Notes: generated by a model not told the origin, from the letters alone. 64,000 nt of DNA from RGIG2206 sp045577615 (GCA_045577615.1 JAZNIT010000064.1:1-64000), one strand, 5' to 3'; positions 42,651-52,684 are shown, counted from the stretch's first letter. Numbers and translations are program-made.

Positions 42651-42853
42651 TACTCTTTAGAAGCCAAGAAAGCGTTGATTTTTTCAACCATCTCATCAGC
42701 ATCTACACCGTGTACAGCGCAGGCTGCTTCAAGAGATTCGCCACGTGCTGAAGGACAGCCGAGGCAATGCATACCCATCTCAAAAAAGAAGGGAGCAGTT
42801 TCAATATCCATATCGAGAATATCACCAATTATCATATCTTTAGAAATTTTCAT
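42650..42853 (-). CDS. DUF1858 domain protein
   Basis: 67 residues consisting of one DUF1858 unit (DMIIGDILDMDIETAPFFFEMGMHCLGCPSA) with a CxxC pair, suggesting metal or redox binding. Its position between ftsH and trmK has no known explanation. Confidence 0.92.
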   Translation of the reverse strand: MKISKDMIIGDILDMDIETAPFFFEMGMHCLGCPSARGESLEAACAVHGVDADEMVEKINAFLASKE

Positions 42854-42866
42854 AATAAACCTCCTA

Positions 42867-44747
42867 TTATTCGGTTACGATTGCATCACCATTTGAAGTC
42901 ATAAGCTTTTCAAACTGATCTGCATCCATTTTTTCATTTTCAAACAAGAACTTGGCAACCTCATGCAGCTTTGCCATATTGTTACGCAATATTTCAAGTG
43001 CACAGTTGTGCTGGGTTTTAACAATCAAATCAGTTTCTTCATCAATTAAAGCAGCAATCTTTTCTGAATAATTGGGAGTAGAACTGAAATCTCTGCCAAG
43101 GAAGACCTCGTTGTCATCTTTACCAAACACAATCGGTCCAAGTTTTTCGCTCATACCGTAGCGGGTAATCATTGTGCGGGCAATGTTAGTAGCGCGCTCA
43201 ATATCGTTGGATGCACCGGTGCAAATATCATCCTGAGTGAGTTCTTCTGCAGCGCGACCGCCAAGCAACGAAGCAATATCTTCAAGCAGTTCCTTTTTAG
43301 AGGTATGGCCCTTATCCTCAGTAGGCAGGTACATAGTGTAGCCTGCAGCCATACCACGGGGAACAATTGAAATTTGATGAACGGGATCCTGAGTAGGCAG
43401 AAAATAAGAAACTATTGCGTGACCGGCCTCGTGATAAGAGGTGATGAGCTTATCTTTATCAGAGATAATGTGACTCTTCTTCTCAGCACCCATAACAACC
43501 TTTATGGTTGCTTCTTCAATATTCTCTTCTGTGATCGACTTATTACCCTTTCTTACAGCCAACAAAGCTGCTTCGTTAAGCAGATTTTCAAGGTCAGCTC
43601 CGGTAAATCCTGCCGATGAACGGGCAATGGTCTTCAAAGAAACATCGGGAGCGAGAGGCTTACCTCTTGCGTGAACTTTGAGTATTTCTTCACGGCCCTT
43701 TGCATCAGGATAATTAACTGTAACCTGACGATCAAATCGACCGGGACGAAGCAACGCCTTATCAAGAATATCGGGGCGGTTAGTAGCTGCAATGATGATA
43801 ACACCTTCATTTGCACCAAAACCATCCATCTCAACGAGCAATTGGTTGAGGGTTTGCTCACGCTCGTCATGACCGCCACCGAGTCCTGCGCCCCTCTGTC
43901 TGCCCACAGCGTCAATTTCGTCAATAAAGATGATAGCGGGAGATTGTTTTTTAGCCTGATCGAACAAGTCGCGAACACGCGATGCACCAACACCAACAAA
44001 CATTTCAACGAAATCAGAGCCTGAAATAGAGAAAAACGGAACACCGGCTTCACCGGCTACAGCACGGGCAAGCAAAGTTTTACCTGTTCCGGGAGGGCCA
44101 ACCAAAAGCACTCCCTTAGGAATTCTTGCACCCATATCATTGAACTTTTTAGGAGCCTTCAAAAACTCAACAATCTCTACAAGCTCAGCCTTTTCCTCAT
44201 CTGCACCTGCAACATCGGCAAAGGTAGTTTTGCGTTTGTCACTTTCGGGCTTACGAGCTTTTATTTTGCCAAACGACATAGTTTTGTCGTCGCCCATCAT
44301 TTTGCCCATACGACGAGACATAATCATCCAGAAGATGACAACTACAACAATCATAATTGCCATAGGAATCAAGTCGGTCAGCCATCCGGTGTCGGCACCG
44401 CGCTCGAGGTCATAGACAATTTTATTGTCTTTGTTGGCAGGGTCTTGATTATATTTACGGATTTGTTCGTTAACGTCATCTATAAAAAGGCTAACAGATG
44501 CAAGCGTAACGCTATACTTTTTATCTGCTTCTTTGTTGCCAACCTTTTCTTTGAGAACATAGGTCAGTTCTCCTGTTGAAGGATTAACAGAAAACTCTTT
44601 AATATTACCATCATCAAAATACTCAATTATCTGAGAATATTTTTCCTTTTCCACTTCATAAAAATTGTTAATCATAATTCCAACGCCAACAATAGCGACT
44701 ATTGGAATAATTATAAAAATCAATATGTTACGTATACTTTTGTTCAA
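42867..44747 (-). CDS. ftsH: ATP-dependent zinc metalloprotease FtsH
   Basis: Membrane-bound AAA protease. The 626 residues include two N-terminal helices (8-27 and about 121-140), Walker A GPPGTGKTLLARAVAGEAG, Walker B IIFIDEIDAVGRQRG, the second region of homology ATNRPDILDKALLRPGRFDR, and the zinc site HEAGH. Classical hpt-ftsH neighbourhood. Confidence 0.97.
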   Translation of the reverse strand: MNKSIRNILIFIIIPIVAIVGVGIMINNFYEVEKEKYSQIIEYFDDGNIKEFSVNPSTGELTYVLKEKVGNKEADKKYSVTLASVSLFIDDVNEQIRKYNQDPANKDNKIVYDLERGADTGWLTDLIPMAIMIVVVVIFWMIMSRRMGKMMGDDKTMSFGKIKARKPESDKRKTTFADVAGADEEKAELVEIVEFLKAPKKFNDMGARIPKGVLLVGPPGTGKTLLARAVAGEAGVPFFSISGSDFVEMFVGVGASRVRDLFDQAKKQSPAIIFIDEIDAVGRQRGAGLGGGHDEREQTLNQLLVEMDGFGANEGVIIIAATNRPDILDKALLRPGRFDRQVTVNYPDAKGREEILKVHARGKPLAPDVSLKTIARSSAGFTGADLENLLNEAALLAVRKGNKSITEENIEEATIKVVMGAEKKSHIISDKDKLITSYHEAGHAIVSYFLPTQDPVHQISIVPRGMAAGYTMYLPTEDKGHTSKKELLEDIASLLGGRAAEELTQDDICTGASNDIERATNIARTMITRYGMSEKLGPIVFGKDDNEVFLGRDFSSTPNYSEKIAALIDEETDLIVKTQHNCALEILRNNMAKLHEVAKFLFENEKMDADQFEKLMTSNGDAIVTE

Positions 44748-44763
44748 AATTCAAATCCTCCAA

Positions 44764-45312
44764 TTATTCATCAGATGCGTAAACGAATGGATGAGGGGTG
44801 CCAAGAAAAGGCAAGTTGCGGTACTTTTCATCAAAGTCAAGACCATAACCAACAACAAACTGATCCTCAACCACGGCACCAACGTAGTCGGCTTTAATAT
44901 CTGCAGTACGACGGGCAGGCTTATCAAGAAAAGTGCAGATTTTAATGCTCTTTGCACCACGCTGTGCCAACAAGTCACGCACGTTATAAAGAGTATTGCC
45001 CGAATCAAGAATATCCTCAACCAAAAGAAGGTCATATCCGTGCAGGTCAATATCAAGATCCTTAATAATTTTTACATTGCCGGTTGAGCGTGTTGAAGTA
45101 CCATAAGAAGATACACACATAAAATCAATTCTGCAGGTTGTATCAATAGCACGCATAAGGTCGCTCATAAAAACAACCGAGCCCTTTAAAATGCTGACCA
45201 TAAGAAGATTTTTGTCCCTATAATCTTCGGTAATTTGCTTGCCAAGTCTGCTTATAATCTCGGCAATTTGCTCCTCTGAAAGCAAAACCTCTTTAATATC
45301 ATCTTTAAGCAT
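44764..45312 (-). CDS. hpt: Hypoxanthine phosphoribosyltransferase
   Basis: Salvages hypoxanthine/guanine with PRPP. 182 residues with VSILKGSVVFMSDLMR, the PRPP motif LLLVEDILDSGNTL and VVGYGLDFDEKYRNLPF. ATG 45312 has AGGGGGA upstream. It overlaps the end of tilS by eight bases, the usual tilS-hpt-ftsH arrangement. Confidence 0.95.
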   Translation of the reverse strand: MLKDDIKEVLLSEEQIAEIISRLGKQITEDYRDKNLLMVSILKGSVVFMSDLMRAIDTTCRIDFMCVSSYGTSTRSTGNVKIIKDLDIDLHGYDLLLVEDILDSGNTLYNVRDLLAQRGAKSIKICTFLDKPARRTADIKADYVGAVVEDQFVVGYGLDFDEKYRNLPFLGTPHPFVYASDE

Positions 45313-46624
45313 TATTTTTCCCCCTGCCATTGATAATAATCACGTTTTTAGTATTTTCATCAGGTAAAACCCTTTGTGCAATTCCGCAACCATAAGCATA
45401 AATTAAGCCCAGATCATCACTTACAACCGGATACGCATCCCTTTGTTCGTCGGGTATGTGTTTCTCATTCATAAGCTTGCGAAGCTGTTTGTTTGGGCGA
45501 CCTTTAATTTTAATGGTATCCCCTGCTTTGCGGCATCTTATTATCGCTTTGCCAACTATTTTATCACAATCAATTGCATTATTTATCAACAAATTATTAA
45601 CGGAAAGTGTTTTTGTTTCAAAATTCAAAACAAAGTCACCAAACTCAACGTCTCCGTTAGAAATTTGGAGTTCCTCGTTGCATTTATTGGCCGATTGATA
45701 AAACTGCAAGATTTTACCTGCAGAAGCAAACCAGCCGTTATACAACTGAATTTTTCCACCATCAGTTACAATTTCACACAATTGATTGGTCTTTAAACTG
45801 TCAGGATATTTGCCTATAGCATCAAATGCTGCAATTCTGACTGCACGAGCTAAAACAGGCTTATAGGTTGACAAAAGTGTTTCACAAGAATATCCATCTG
45901 CACACTTACTTTGTTTTAACAGGTCAACAGCCATTTTATTAAGCATATCGTCCACAGCGCGAAGCTGATTAGATGTTTCGCGAACTGAAAACTCAAAAGA
46001 TGAATTTATATCTTTTAGCCTTGGCACGATGTTATGACGAATAAAATTGCGAGTATAATCGTCGGTCAAATTAGTGCTGTCAGTAACATATTTCAGCTCA
46101 TTAAGTGCACAATACTCTTCAACCATTTCTCTTGTGCAATCAATCAACGGACGTATGTACCCCTCACGTTTAGAAGGAATACCGGCAAGGCCCGATACAC
46201 CGGTGCCGCGAGCAAGATTAAACAGCACTGTTTCAGCATTGTCAGAGGCGGTATGAGCGGTTGCAACAATCCAGCCCTCATTTATCATTCGATCAAAAAT
46301 CTCATAACGCAATCGTCGGGCACAAAGTTCTGTGCTTTCACCGCTTAACTCAGATTCCTTTGCAACATCAACACTGTAAGCCAAGAAGGTTATACCTTGT
46401 TGCTCACAAAACTGCTTTGCAAAGGTTTCATCCGCATCCGATTCAGCACCTCGCAATTGATGGTTAATATGGATGGCGCACAGTTTAAACTCATTAACTT
46501 CTGCAAGCTTGCACAGTAAATGAAGCAATGCCGTTGAGTCAGCGCCGCCGGAAAAGGCAACCGCTATTGACGAGCCATTGCAAACGCCTAGTTTGCCCAA
46601 GGCACTTTGAATTTTAGTTATCAT
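45305..46624 (-). CDS. tilS: tRNA(Ile)-lysidine synthase
   Basis: Converts the wobble C of the AUA-reading tRNA-Ile to lysidine, an essential step. The 439 residues start with the PP-loop SGGADSTALLHLL, then HINHQLRG, ATAHTASDNAETVLFNLARGTG, and a C-terminal tilS domain with CRKAGDTIKIKG. It overlaps dnaB by 11 bases. Confidence 0.95.
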   Translation of the reverse strand: MITKIQSALGKLGVCNGSSIAVAFSGGADSTALLHLLCKLAEVNEFKLCAIHINHQLRGAESDADETFAKQFCEQQGITFLAYSVDVAKESELSGESTELCARRLRYEIFDRMINEGWIVATAHTASDNAETVLFNLARGTGVSGLAGIPSKREGYIRPLIDCTREMVEEYCALNELKYVTDSTNLTDDYTRNFIRHNIVPRLKDINSSFEFSVRETSNQLRAVDDMLNKMAVDLLKQSKCADGYSCETLLSTYKPVLARAVRIAAFDAIGKYPDSLKTNQLCEIVTDGGKIQLYNGWFASAGKILQFYQSANKCNEELQISNGDVEFGDFVLNFETKTLSVNNLLINNAIDCDKIVGKAIIRCRKAGDTIKIKGRPNKQLRKLMNEKHIPDEQRDAYPVVSDDLGLIYAYGCGIAQRVLPDENTKNVIIINGRGKNNA

Positions 46625-47984
46625 CCTTTTGTACCGAAGTGAAACGGGTAAACTGACCGTCCCAATACATTTCTATATCTCCGACCTCACCGTGACGGTT
46701 TTTAGCAACAATACAAGTTGCCTTATGCTCGTCCGCAGGTTGCTCAGGATTAGTATTTCGATAATAATTTTCGCGATGGAGGAAAAGAACAATATCAGCA
46801 TCCTGCTCAATTGAACCTGAATCACGCAAGCTGGTAAGAGAGGGCTTGTTAGACTCCTTCTCTGCAGCATTGGGACGGCGCAACTGCGAGCAAACAATAA
46901 CGGGAATATTGAGTTCTTTTGCCATCAATTTAAGTTCACGGGTGATTTCAGTAATAACTTGAACACGGTTTTCAATGCGTTTATCAGAAGGCTCCATAAG
47001 GCCCAAATAGTCCACAATGATAAGATCTGCTGTACCTAAACGGCGAACCTTTGCTTTCATTTTAGGCACTGAAATGCCGGGAGTTTCATCAACATAAATG
47101 TTACATCCTGCAAGAACATCGGCTGCTTGAGCAAGACGAGTCCATTCGTTGCCTGCGATTTTACCTGTACGAAGTTTTTCGCTCTTTATGCAGGCCTCAG
47201 CGGAAAGCAAGCGCTGTGCCAATTGGTCGCGGCTCATTTCGAGAGAGAAGAAGCAAACCGTTTTACGTTCTTTAACAGCAACGTTTCTTGCAATGTTAAG
47301 GGCAAAGCTGGTTTTACCCATACCGGGACGGGCACCCAAAATGATAAGATCCGACTTATTAAGACCTGTAATCATTTCATCAAGTCGAGTAATACCGGTA
47401 GGAATACCTATGTAATCGTCTCTTTTTTCGGGATCGTTCAAAGCGTCAATACGGGCAATAGTTTCACCACTGATAACATCTCTAATGTGCTTGAGGCCTT
47501 CAACATCCCTACCCTGACGGATATTATAGATGCTGCGTTCAGCCGAATCAATCAAGGTGTTAACATCGGTTGCGCCGTCTTCAACCTCAGTGACAATCTT
47601 TCTGCCTGCCTGAAGCAACGAGCGAGCAAAATATTTATCGCGAACAATAGCGGCGTAAGATCCAACGTTCGCTGAGCTAGATACCGATTGAGCAAGATTC
47701 ATCAAATAGCTCTTGCCGCCTGCATCGTCATATACACCATCTCTCTTAAGTGCTTCAAGAACAGTAATAGGATCAATACTTTCACCCTTTGTGCTCATCG
47801 AAAGCATAGCAGAGAAAATGGCTTTATGCTGAGGCATATAGAAATGGTCAGAGGTAAGCACCGCATTAACCACATCCATTGCGTCAGGATCAATCAGCAT
47901 ACAACCAAGCACCGATTGTTCAGCTTCGGCACTAAAAGGAACCTGCTGACTGCCAAATGCGTCATATTGTAAATTATCGGACAT
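46614..47984 (-). CDS. dnaB: Replicative DNA helicase DnaB
   Basis: Hexameric replication fork helicase. 456 residues with the N-terminal DnaG-interaction domain (PFSAEAEQSVLGCMLIDPDAMD), Walker A GARPGMGKTSFALN, Walker B LIIVDYLGLM and SQLRRPNAAEKESNKP. ATG 47984 is chosen over the upstream frame because AGGAG is properly spaced. No intein is present. Confidence 0.96.
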   Translation of the reverse strand: MSDNLQYDAFGSQQVPFSAEAEQSVLGCMLIDPDAMDVVNAVLTSDHFYMPQHKAIFSAMLSMSTKGESIDPITVLEALKRDGVYDDAGGKSYLMNLAQSVSSSANVGSYAAIVRDKYFARSLLQAGRKIVTEVEDGATDVNTLIDSAERSIYNIRQGRDVEGLKHIRDVISGETIARIDALNDPEKRDDYIGIPTGITRLDEMITGLNKSDLIILGARPGMGKTSFALNIARNVAVKERKTVCFFSLEMSRDQLAQRLLSAEACIKSEKLRTGKIAGNEWTRLAQAADVLAGCNIYVDETPGISVPKMKAKVRRLGTADLIIVDYLGLMEPSDKRIENRVQVITEITRELKLMAKELNIPVIVCSQLRRPNAAEKESNKPSLTSLRDSGSIEQDADIVLFLHRENYYRNTNPEQPADEHKATCIVAKNRHGEVGDIEMYWDGQFTRFTSVQKDDN

Positions 47985-47999
47985 AATAATTCTCCTTAA

Positions 48000-48020
48000 C
48001 ACAAAGCATTTTGCTTTGTG
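48000..48020 (-). promoter_or_regulatory. Small hairpin between rplI and dnaB
   Basis: CACAAAGCA / TGCTTTGTG, nine perfect base pairs with a three-base loop, nine bases past the rplI stop and just ahead of the dnaB ribosome site. It lacks a U-run, so it is more likely an mRNA processing or stability hairpin than a terminator. Confidence 0.5.
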
Positions 48021-48029
48021 ATGGTTTTA

Positions 48030-48476
48030 TTATTCGGTTGCAGTAACAGTAAGTGTGAAGGAAGCTGAAATTCCGTTATACAAGCGAGCTTCAACAGTGT
48101 AGTCACCAACTGATTTAACGTCTTTCATACTGAGTTTTCTGCGGTCAATATCAACCTTAAACTGTGATTTAAGGGCATCGGCAACCTCTTTAGAGGTTAT
48201 AGAGCCGAAAAGCTTGCCGCTAGCGCCTGCTTTAACGCAAAGGCTAACGGTTTTGCCGCTTATAGTATCAGCAGTTGCCTGTGCAGCGGCCTTCTCCTGA
48301 GCGATATGATGAGCCTTAGACTCTTCTCTTGATTTTAGTTCGGTCAATGCTTGAGCGTCTGCATTGATTGCAAGTCCGCGGGGTAACAAGAAATTGCGTG
48401 CGTATCCATCAGATACATTAACCATCTCACCTTTTTTGCCTTGACCTTTTACATCAGCGGTCAGAATAACCTTCAT
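48030..48476 (-). CDS. rplI: 50S ribosomal protein L9
   Basis: 148 residues with the L9 start MKVILTADVKGQGKKGEMVNVSDGYARNFLLPRGLA, a central helix, and the C-terminal domain GKLFGSITSKEVADAL. The order gdpP-rplI-dnaB is strongly conserved in Firmicutes. Confidence 0.97.
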   Translation of the reverse strand: MKVILTADVKGQGKKGEMVNVSDGYARNFLLPRGLAINADAQALTELKSREESKAHHIAQEKAAAQATADTISGKTVSLCVKAGASGKLFGSITSKEVADALKSQFKVDIDRRKLSMKDVKSVGDYTVEARLYNGISASFTLTVTATE

Positions 48477-48497
48477 TTATATCAAATCCTTTCTGGT

Positions 48498-50441
48498 TTA
48501 TACATTTTGCTTTTCATAGGTATCAATTGCCTCTTTGAGTTTCTCAACAGCACTATTTATATCAATATTTTCTAGCTGACAGGCAGCCATGGACAAATGT
48601 CCGCCACCGCCAAGTGCCTCCATAATCAGTTGCACATTTACCTTGCCATATGATCGGGCAGAAATATTAACCGTGCTGCCGGTCACAAACAGTACGAACG
48701 AGGCATCAACCTTTTCGATACCAAGCAGTTCATCAGCCGCCTGAGCAGATGCCAATCGTACAAAATCGCTGGTGTCTTCAGTAAATGATATGGCCATCCT
48801 TCCATAAACAGTAGATAACGAAACAATCTCGGCACGGAGCTTGTAAACATCTATATTGTTTTGGAAGAAGCCCTTCACCGCTACTGTATTGGCGCCACAA
48901 TTTCTCAAGAAAGCTGCAGACTCAAAAGTTCTGACGCCTGTATTAAGCACGAAATTGCGGGTGTCGAGCATTATACCTGAAAGCAACGACTCGGCCTCGG
49001 TTTTGCCAATTTTTACAGCCATATATTGCAACAATTCACTTACCATTTCGCAAGCTGAAGATGCATAGGGCTCATGATAAAATATAACCGCGTTATCAAT
49101 ATGGTCAACCATTTTGCGGTGGTGGTCAACAACAACCACACTGCTTGCTTTTTGATAAAGCTCAGGGGCCTCTAAAAAGCTTGGGCGATGAGTATCGGTA
49201 ATTATGAGAAGCGTATCCTTACCCATAAGCTCCATTGCTTTTTGAGGAGCAACCAGCATATCGCCATCCTTATTGTTTGCGATAATGTAATCAGCAAGCT
49301 GAGTGCACATACACTTATCACGCTGGATAACAATATTAGCAGGCTTACCAATTGCTTTAACAGCGCAGTACATACCATAACAAGAACCAAGACTATCCAA
49401 ATCTGCAAAGCGGTGGCCCATTATAAGCACATTTGAAGCGTTAGTTATAAGCTCGTTCAAGGCAGAAGCAACCATACGCGTTCTAACTCGTGAACGCTTG
49501 GTTGTAGTCGATGAAGTGCCGCCAAAGAATTCAAAATCTTTTTTATCGCGCACTGCAGCCTGATCACCGCCGCGACCCAAGGCCATATCAAGCGCTTGCC
49601 TTGCAAAATCTTCACAGCCGGCCAAGGAGTCAGCGCCATGGCCAACACCAATTGATAACGTAGCTTTGCCTTTATCACCAAAGTCAATGGTTCTGACCTT
49701 GTTTAAAATATCAAAGCGCGTATCAACCATATAGTTGAAACCAATCTCGTTGGTTACAAGCAAAAAACGGTCTTTATTGATTTTTCTGCAGACAGCACCA
49801 AGCTCTGACGCCCAATTTTCAATGCGCTTTTCAATAGCACTGCTGATTTGTGCGCTCTCGCTGTCTCTAGTGCCGCGCATAAGCTCATCAAGATTATCAA
49901 CGATGATATAAGCGGCAACAGGCTTACCATTTTCGTACTTGTCTTTATAATTGACAGCATCAGTTCTATCAACAAAATAGCACATAGTGAACATGTCGGA
50001 TTTGCAAGCATAAAAGCGATAATACTTACCTGCATAATATACGTTAGCACCGTCACCATAAGCATGCTCAATTAAATCGGGCATAACAATAAAGTCAGGA
50101 GCAACACCTACACAATCCTGTCCGTTAACAATTTGCTTACGAAAAGCTTGGTTATACCAATAAATCAAGCCATTCTTAACAACCATAACCGGCACACCCA
50201 AACGCATCATTGATGAAGATGCAGGTGACATTTGATCCACAATACCTTGAATGTATTTAGCGTCTCTTTTGTGCTTTGTAATATCGTGTATCACGCATGC
50301 TACCGTTGCTGCAACAGTTACCACAAGCTGAATAATACACAAATCGATATGATCAAGCAGTCCAAAAACAACCGCTTGTACAGCAATTATCCCCAAAAGT
50401 ATGTAGGGCAAAAAGCCCAATATTGATTTTTTAAATTTCAC
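48498..50441 (-). CDS. gdpP: Cyclic-di-AMP phosphodiesterase GdpP
   Basis: Degrades c-di-AMP at the membrane. The 647 residues have two N-terminal helices (about 9-27 and 32-50), a PAS-like sensor (60-170), a degenerate GGDEF (about 175-305), and the DHH/DHHA1 phosphodiesterase with GHRFADLDSLG, VVVVDHHRK and GGGGHLSMAA. The order with rplI and dnaB supports the call. Confidence 0.94.
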   Translation of the reverse strand: MKFKKSILGFLPYILLGIIAVQAVVFGLLDHIDLCIIQLVVTVAATVACVIHDITKHKRDAKYIQGIVDQMSPASSSMMRLGVPVMVVKNGLIYWYNQAFRKQIVNGQDCVGVAPDFIVMPDLIEHAYGDGANVYYAGKYYRFYACKSDMFTMCYFVDRTDAVNYKDKYENGKPVAAYIIVDNLDELMRGTRDSESAQISSAIEKRIENWASELGAVCRKINKDRFLLVTNEIGFNYMVDTRFDILNKVRTIDFGDKGKATLSIGVGHGADSLAGCEDFARQALDMALGRGGDQAAVRDKKDFEFFGGTSSTTTKRSRVRTRMVASALNELITNASNVLIMGHRFADLDSLGSCYGMYCAVKAIGKPANIVIQRDKCMCTQLADYIIANNKDGDMLVAPQKAMELMGKDTLLIITDTHRPSFLEAPELYQKASSVVVVDHHRKMVDHIDNAVIFYHEPYASSACEMVSELLQYMAVKIGKTEAESLLSGIMLDTRNFVLNTGVRTFESAAFLRNCGANTVAVKGFFQNNIDVYKLRAEIVSLSTVYGRMAISFTEDTSDFVRLASAQAADELLGIEKVDASFVLFVTGSTVNISARSYGKVNVQLIMEALGGGGHLSMAACQLENIDINSAVEKLKEAIDTYEKQNV

Positions 50442-50459
50442 AGGCTTTCACCTCTTAAC

Positions 50460-52331
50460 TCAAACCTCCATAATTATGGGTAAAATCATTGGAGTACGTC
50501 TGGTTTTTTCATACAAATGGCGTGACAAATCGTCGCGAATTTTAGTTTTAATAAATGCCCAATCGCGGCGCGAGTAATCATAGAGGATATGACATACATA
50601 AGTGCGTATATCGTCGAGCAAAGACTCCGACTCTCTGACATATACAAATCCGCGGGAAACAATCTCAGGTCCTGAAACTATATCACCCGTTACCTTATCT
50701 ATAGTCATAACCACTGCAATAAGTCCGTCCTCTGCAAGATGCTTTCTGTCGCGAAGAACGATGCTGCCTACATCGCCGACACCAAGGCCGTCAACAAGCA
50801 ACTGACCGGCTTGAACTGTAGCAACTGTTTTCATACTATCTCTGGTAAACTCAACTACAGAGCCGAGCTGACCTATCATAATATTTTTGCTCTCAATTCC
50901 AATACCTTGAGCAAGCTTTGCGCTACTGTAAAGATGTCGATATTCACCATGAAGAGGCATAAAGAATTTGGGTTTTGTAAGTCCCATAATCAGCTTAAGC
51001 TCTTCTGCACAAGCGTGACCTGACACATGCACGTCGTACATCTTTTCAAAAACAACCTCTGCACCAAGTTTGAGAAGTTCGTTAATAACCCTTGACACAA
51101 GTTTTTCATTACCCGGAATGGGGGTTGCAGAAATGATAATAACGTCATCGTGGCCAACTGATACCTTGCGGTGATCAGAAAATGCCATTCTGTGAAGAGC
51201 AGACATAGGCTCGCCCTGTGAGCCTGTAGTGATGATTACAGTCTTACCTGCATCGAACTTTCTGATAGCATCAAGTCCAATCAAAATACCATCGGGAACG
51301 TTAAGATATCCCAACTCTGCCGCAACGGCAACGGTATTCTCCATACTTCTGCCTGAAACAGCAACCTTTCGGCCGTATTTGACAGCCTCATCAATTACTT
51401 GCTGTATTCTGTGAATGTTGGATGAGAAGGTCGCAACAATAATACGCTTGCCAACCGAGCGGGCAAATATACCTGAGAAGGTGTTACCGACTACCCTTTC
51501 GGTTTGAGTATAGCCGGGACGCTCTGCATTGGTTGAATCCATAAACAAGGCGGTTACTCCCTCTTCACCCAATTCAGCAAAACGAGCAAGGTCAATAACG
51601 TCACCGTCAATGGGAGTCATATCCACCTTAAAGTCACCTGTATGAACAAAAAGTCCTGCAGGGCAACGAATTGCCATACCCACAGCATCAGGGATAGAAT
51701 GGTTAACATGTATAAATTCAACAGAGAAACAGCCTGCTTTAATTACATCACCAGGTGATTGCTGATTAAGCATTTTGTCAGACAAGCCGTGCTCTTTAAG
51801 CTTACCTGCAATAAGTCCGATGGTAAGCTTGGTGCCGTACACAGGCACAGAAACCTCTTTAAGCAAATAAGGAATTGCGCCAATATGGTCCTCATGGCCA
51901 TGGGTTACAAAAAGGCCGCGAATACGATTGGCATTTTTAATCAAATAGGTAAAATCGGGAATAACCAAGTCGATACCGGGCATTTCTTCATCAGGAAATG
52001 ACATACCGCAATCGATAATGATTATATCCTCACCGCATTCAAAAACCGTGAGATTTTTACCAATTTCCTCCAAGCCGCCAAGAGGTATTACTTTAAGAGG
52101 AACAGCGGGCATAGAAGGTGCTTGCTTTTTAGTGTAATGCTTTTGATTTGCAGGCTTGTTTGAATTAGGTTTAGTAAATTTTTTAGTTGAAGGTTTTGAT
52201 GCCTTACCGGTTGTATTCTTACCCTTGTTAACTGCTTTTTTATTAGACTTGTTTGTGTTGTTTTTTGTGGTTTTATTTTTAGAATTCTTGCTTGAAAATT
52301 TTTGTTTATTTTCTACCATTAAGTTACTCAC
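50460..52331 (-). CDS. rnj: Ribonuclease J
   Basis: Metallo-beta-lactamase RNase with endo- and 5'-exonuclease action in mRNA decay. The 623 residues contain the zinc motif THGHEDHIGAIPYLL near 140, HTGDFKVDMTP and SGHACAEEL. Unusual is the first 75 residues, almost all Lys, Asn, Thr, Ser and Pro, a disordered basic extension absent from short RNase J proteins. First gene of the gene train ending at rqcH. Confidence 0.93.
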   Translation of the reverse strand: MSNLMVENKQKFSSKNSKNKTTKNNTNKSNKKAVNKGKNTTGKASKPSTKKFTKPNSNKPANQKHYTKKQAPSMPAVPLKVIPLGGLEEIGKNLTVFECGEDIIIIDCGMSFPDEEMPGIDLVIPDFTYLIKNANRIRGLFVTHGHEDHIGAIPYLLKEVSVPVYGTKLTIGLIAGKLKEHGLSDKMLNQQSPGDVIKAGCFSVEFIHVNHSIPDAVGMAIRCPAGLFVHTGDFKVDMTPIDGDVIDLARFAELGEEGVTALFMDSTNAERPGYTQTERVVGNTFSGIFARSVGKRIIVATFSSNIHRIQQVIDEAVKYGRKVAVSGRSMENTVAVAAELGYLNVPDGILIGLDAIRKFDAGKTVIITTGSQGEPMSALHRMAFSDHRKVSVGHDDVIIISATPIPGNEKLVSRVINELLKLGAEVVFEKMYDVHVSGHACAEELKLIMGLTKPKFFMPLHGEYRHLYSSAKLAQGIGIESKNIMIGQLGSVVEFTRDSMKTVATVQAGQLLVDGLGVGDVGSIVLRDRKHLAEDGLIAVVMTIDKVTGDIVSGPEIVSRGFVYVRESESLLDDIRTYVCHILYDYSRRDWAFIKTKIRDDLSRHLYEKTRRTPMILPIIMEV

Positions 52332-52402
52332 TTTCTTTTAATCAATACTATATACTCTATCAATATTTATGTTAAGTAATAATACCCCTATATTAATATG
52401 AT

Positions 52403-52432
52403 ATTATACTACACTAACATATTATTTGTCAA
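52403..52432 (-). promoter_or_regulatory. Promoter of the rnj gene train
   Basis: Minus strand TTGACA (52432-52427), 18 bases, TATAAT (52408-52403), about 70 bases upstream of rnj. No strong terminator is visible from here to the end of rqcH. Confidence 0.82.
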
Positions 52433-52531
52433 GAAAAGTTCGGTTGATTTAACAATAATATATCATAATCAAAACAGCAAAAAAGGGATAATAAATCTAT
52501 ATCTACAAATAATTTTTATGGAGGTGAAAAA

Positions 52532-52684
52532 ATGAAAAAACAACAACGCAAAAAATCAATGAAACCAACTGAAGCTGCTCTTAATACTATCGATACAACG
52601 CCTAGCATAACCGATCCTCAAGGTATGTATACAGGAATCACAGCAGATAGCGACGAACCGATACAAGATGCCGACGATTTATAG
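52532..52684 (+). CDS. Small protein, 50 aa, unknown function
   Basis: A short gene with an excellent ribosome site (GGAGGTG, five bases before ATG). It codes a basic N-terminus (MKKQQRKKSMKPTEA), then PSITDPQGMYTGITA and an acidic end DEPIQDADDL. No signal peptide or membrane helix. The DPQGMYTG and QDADDL parts look conserved, but I cannot name the family. It lies divergent from rnj and 73 bases ahead of the ComM-like gene. Confidence 0.7.
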   Translation: MKKQQRKKSMKPTEAALNTIDTTPSITDPQGMYTGITADSDEPIQDADDL

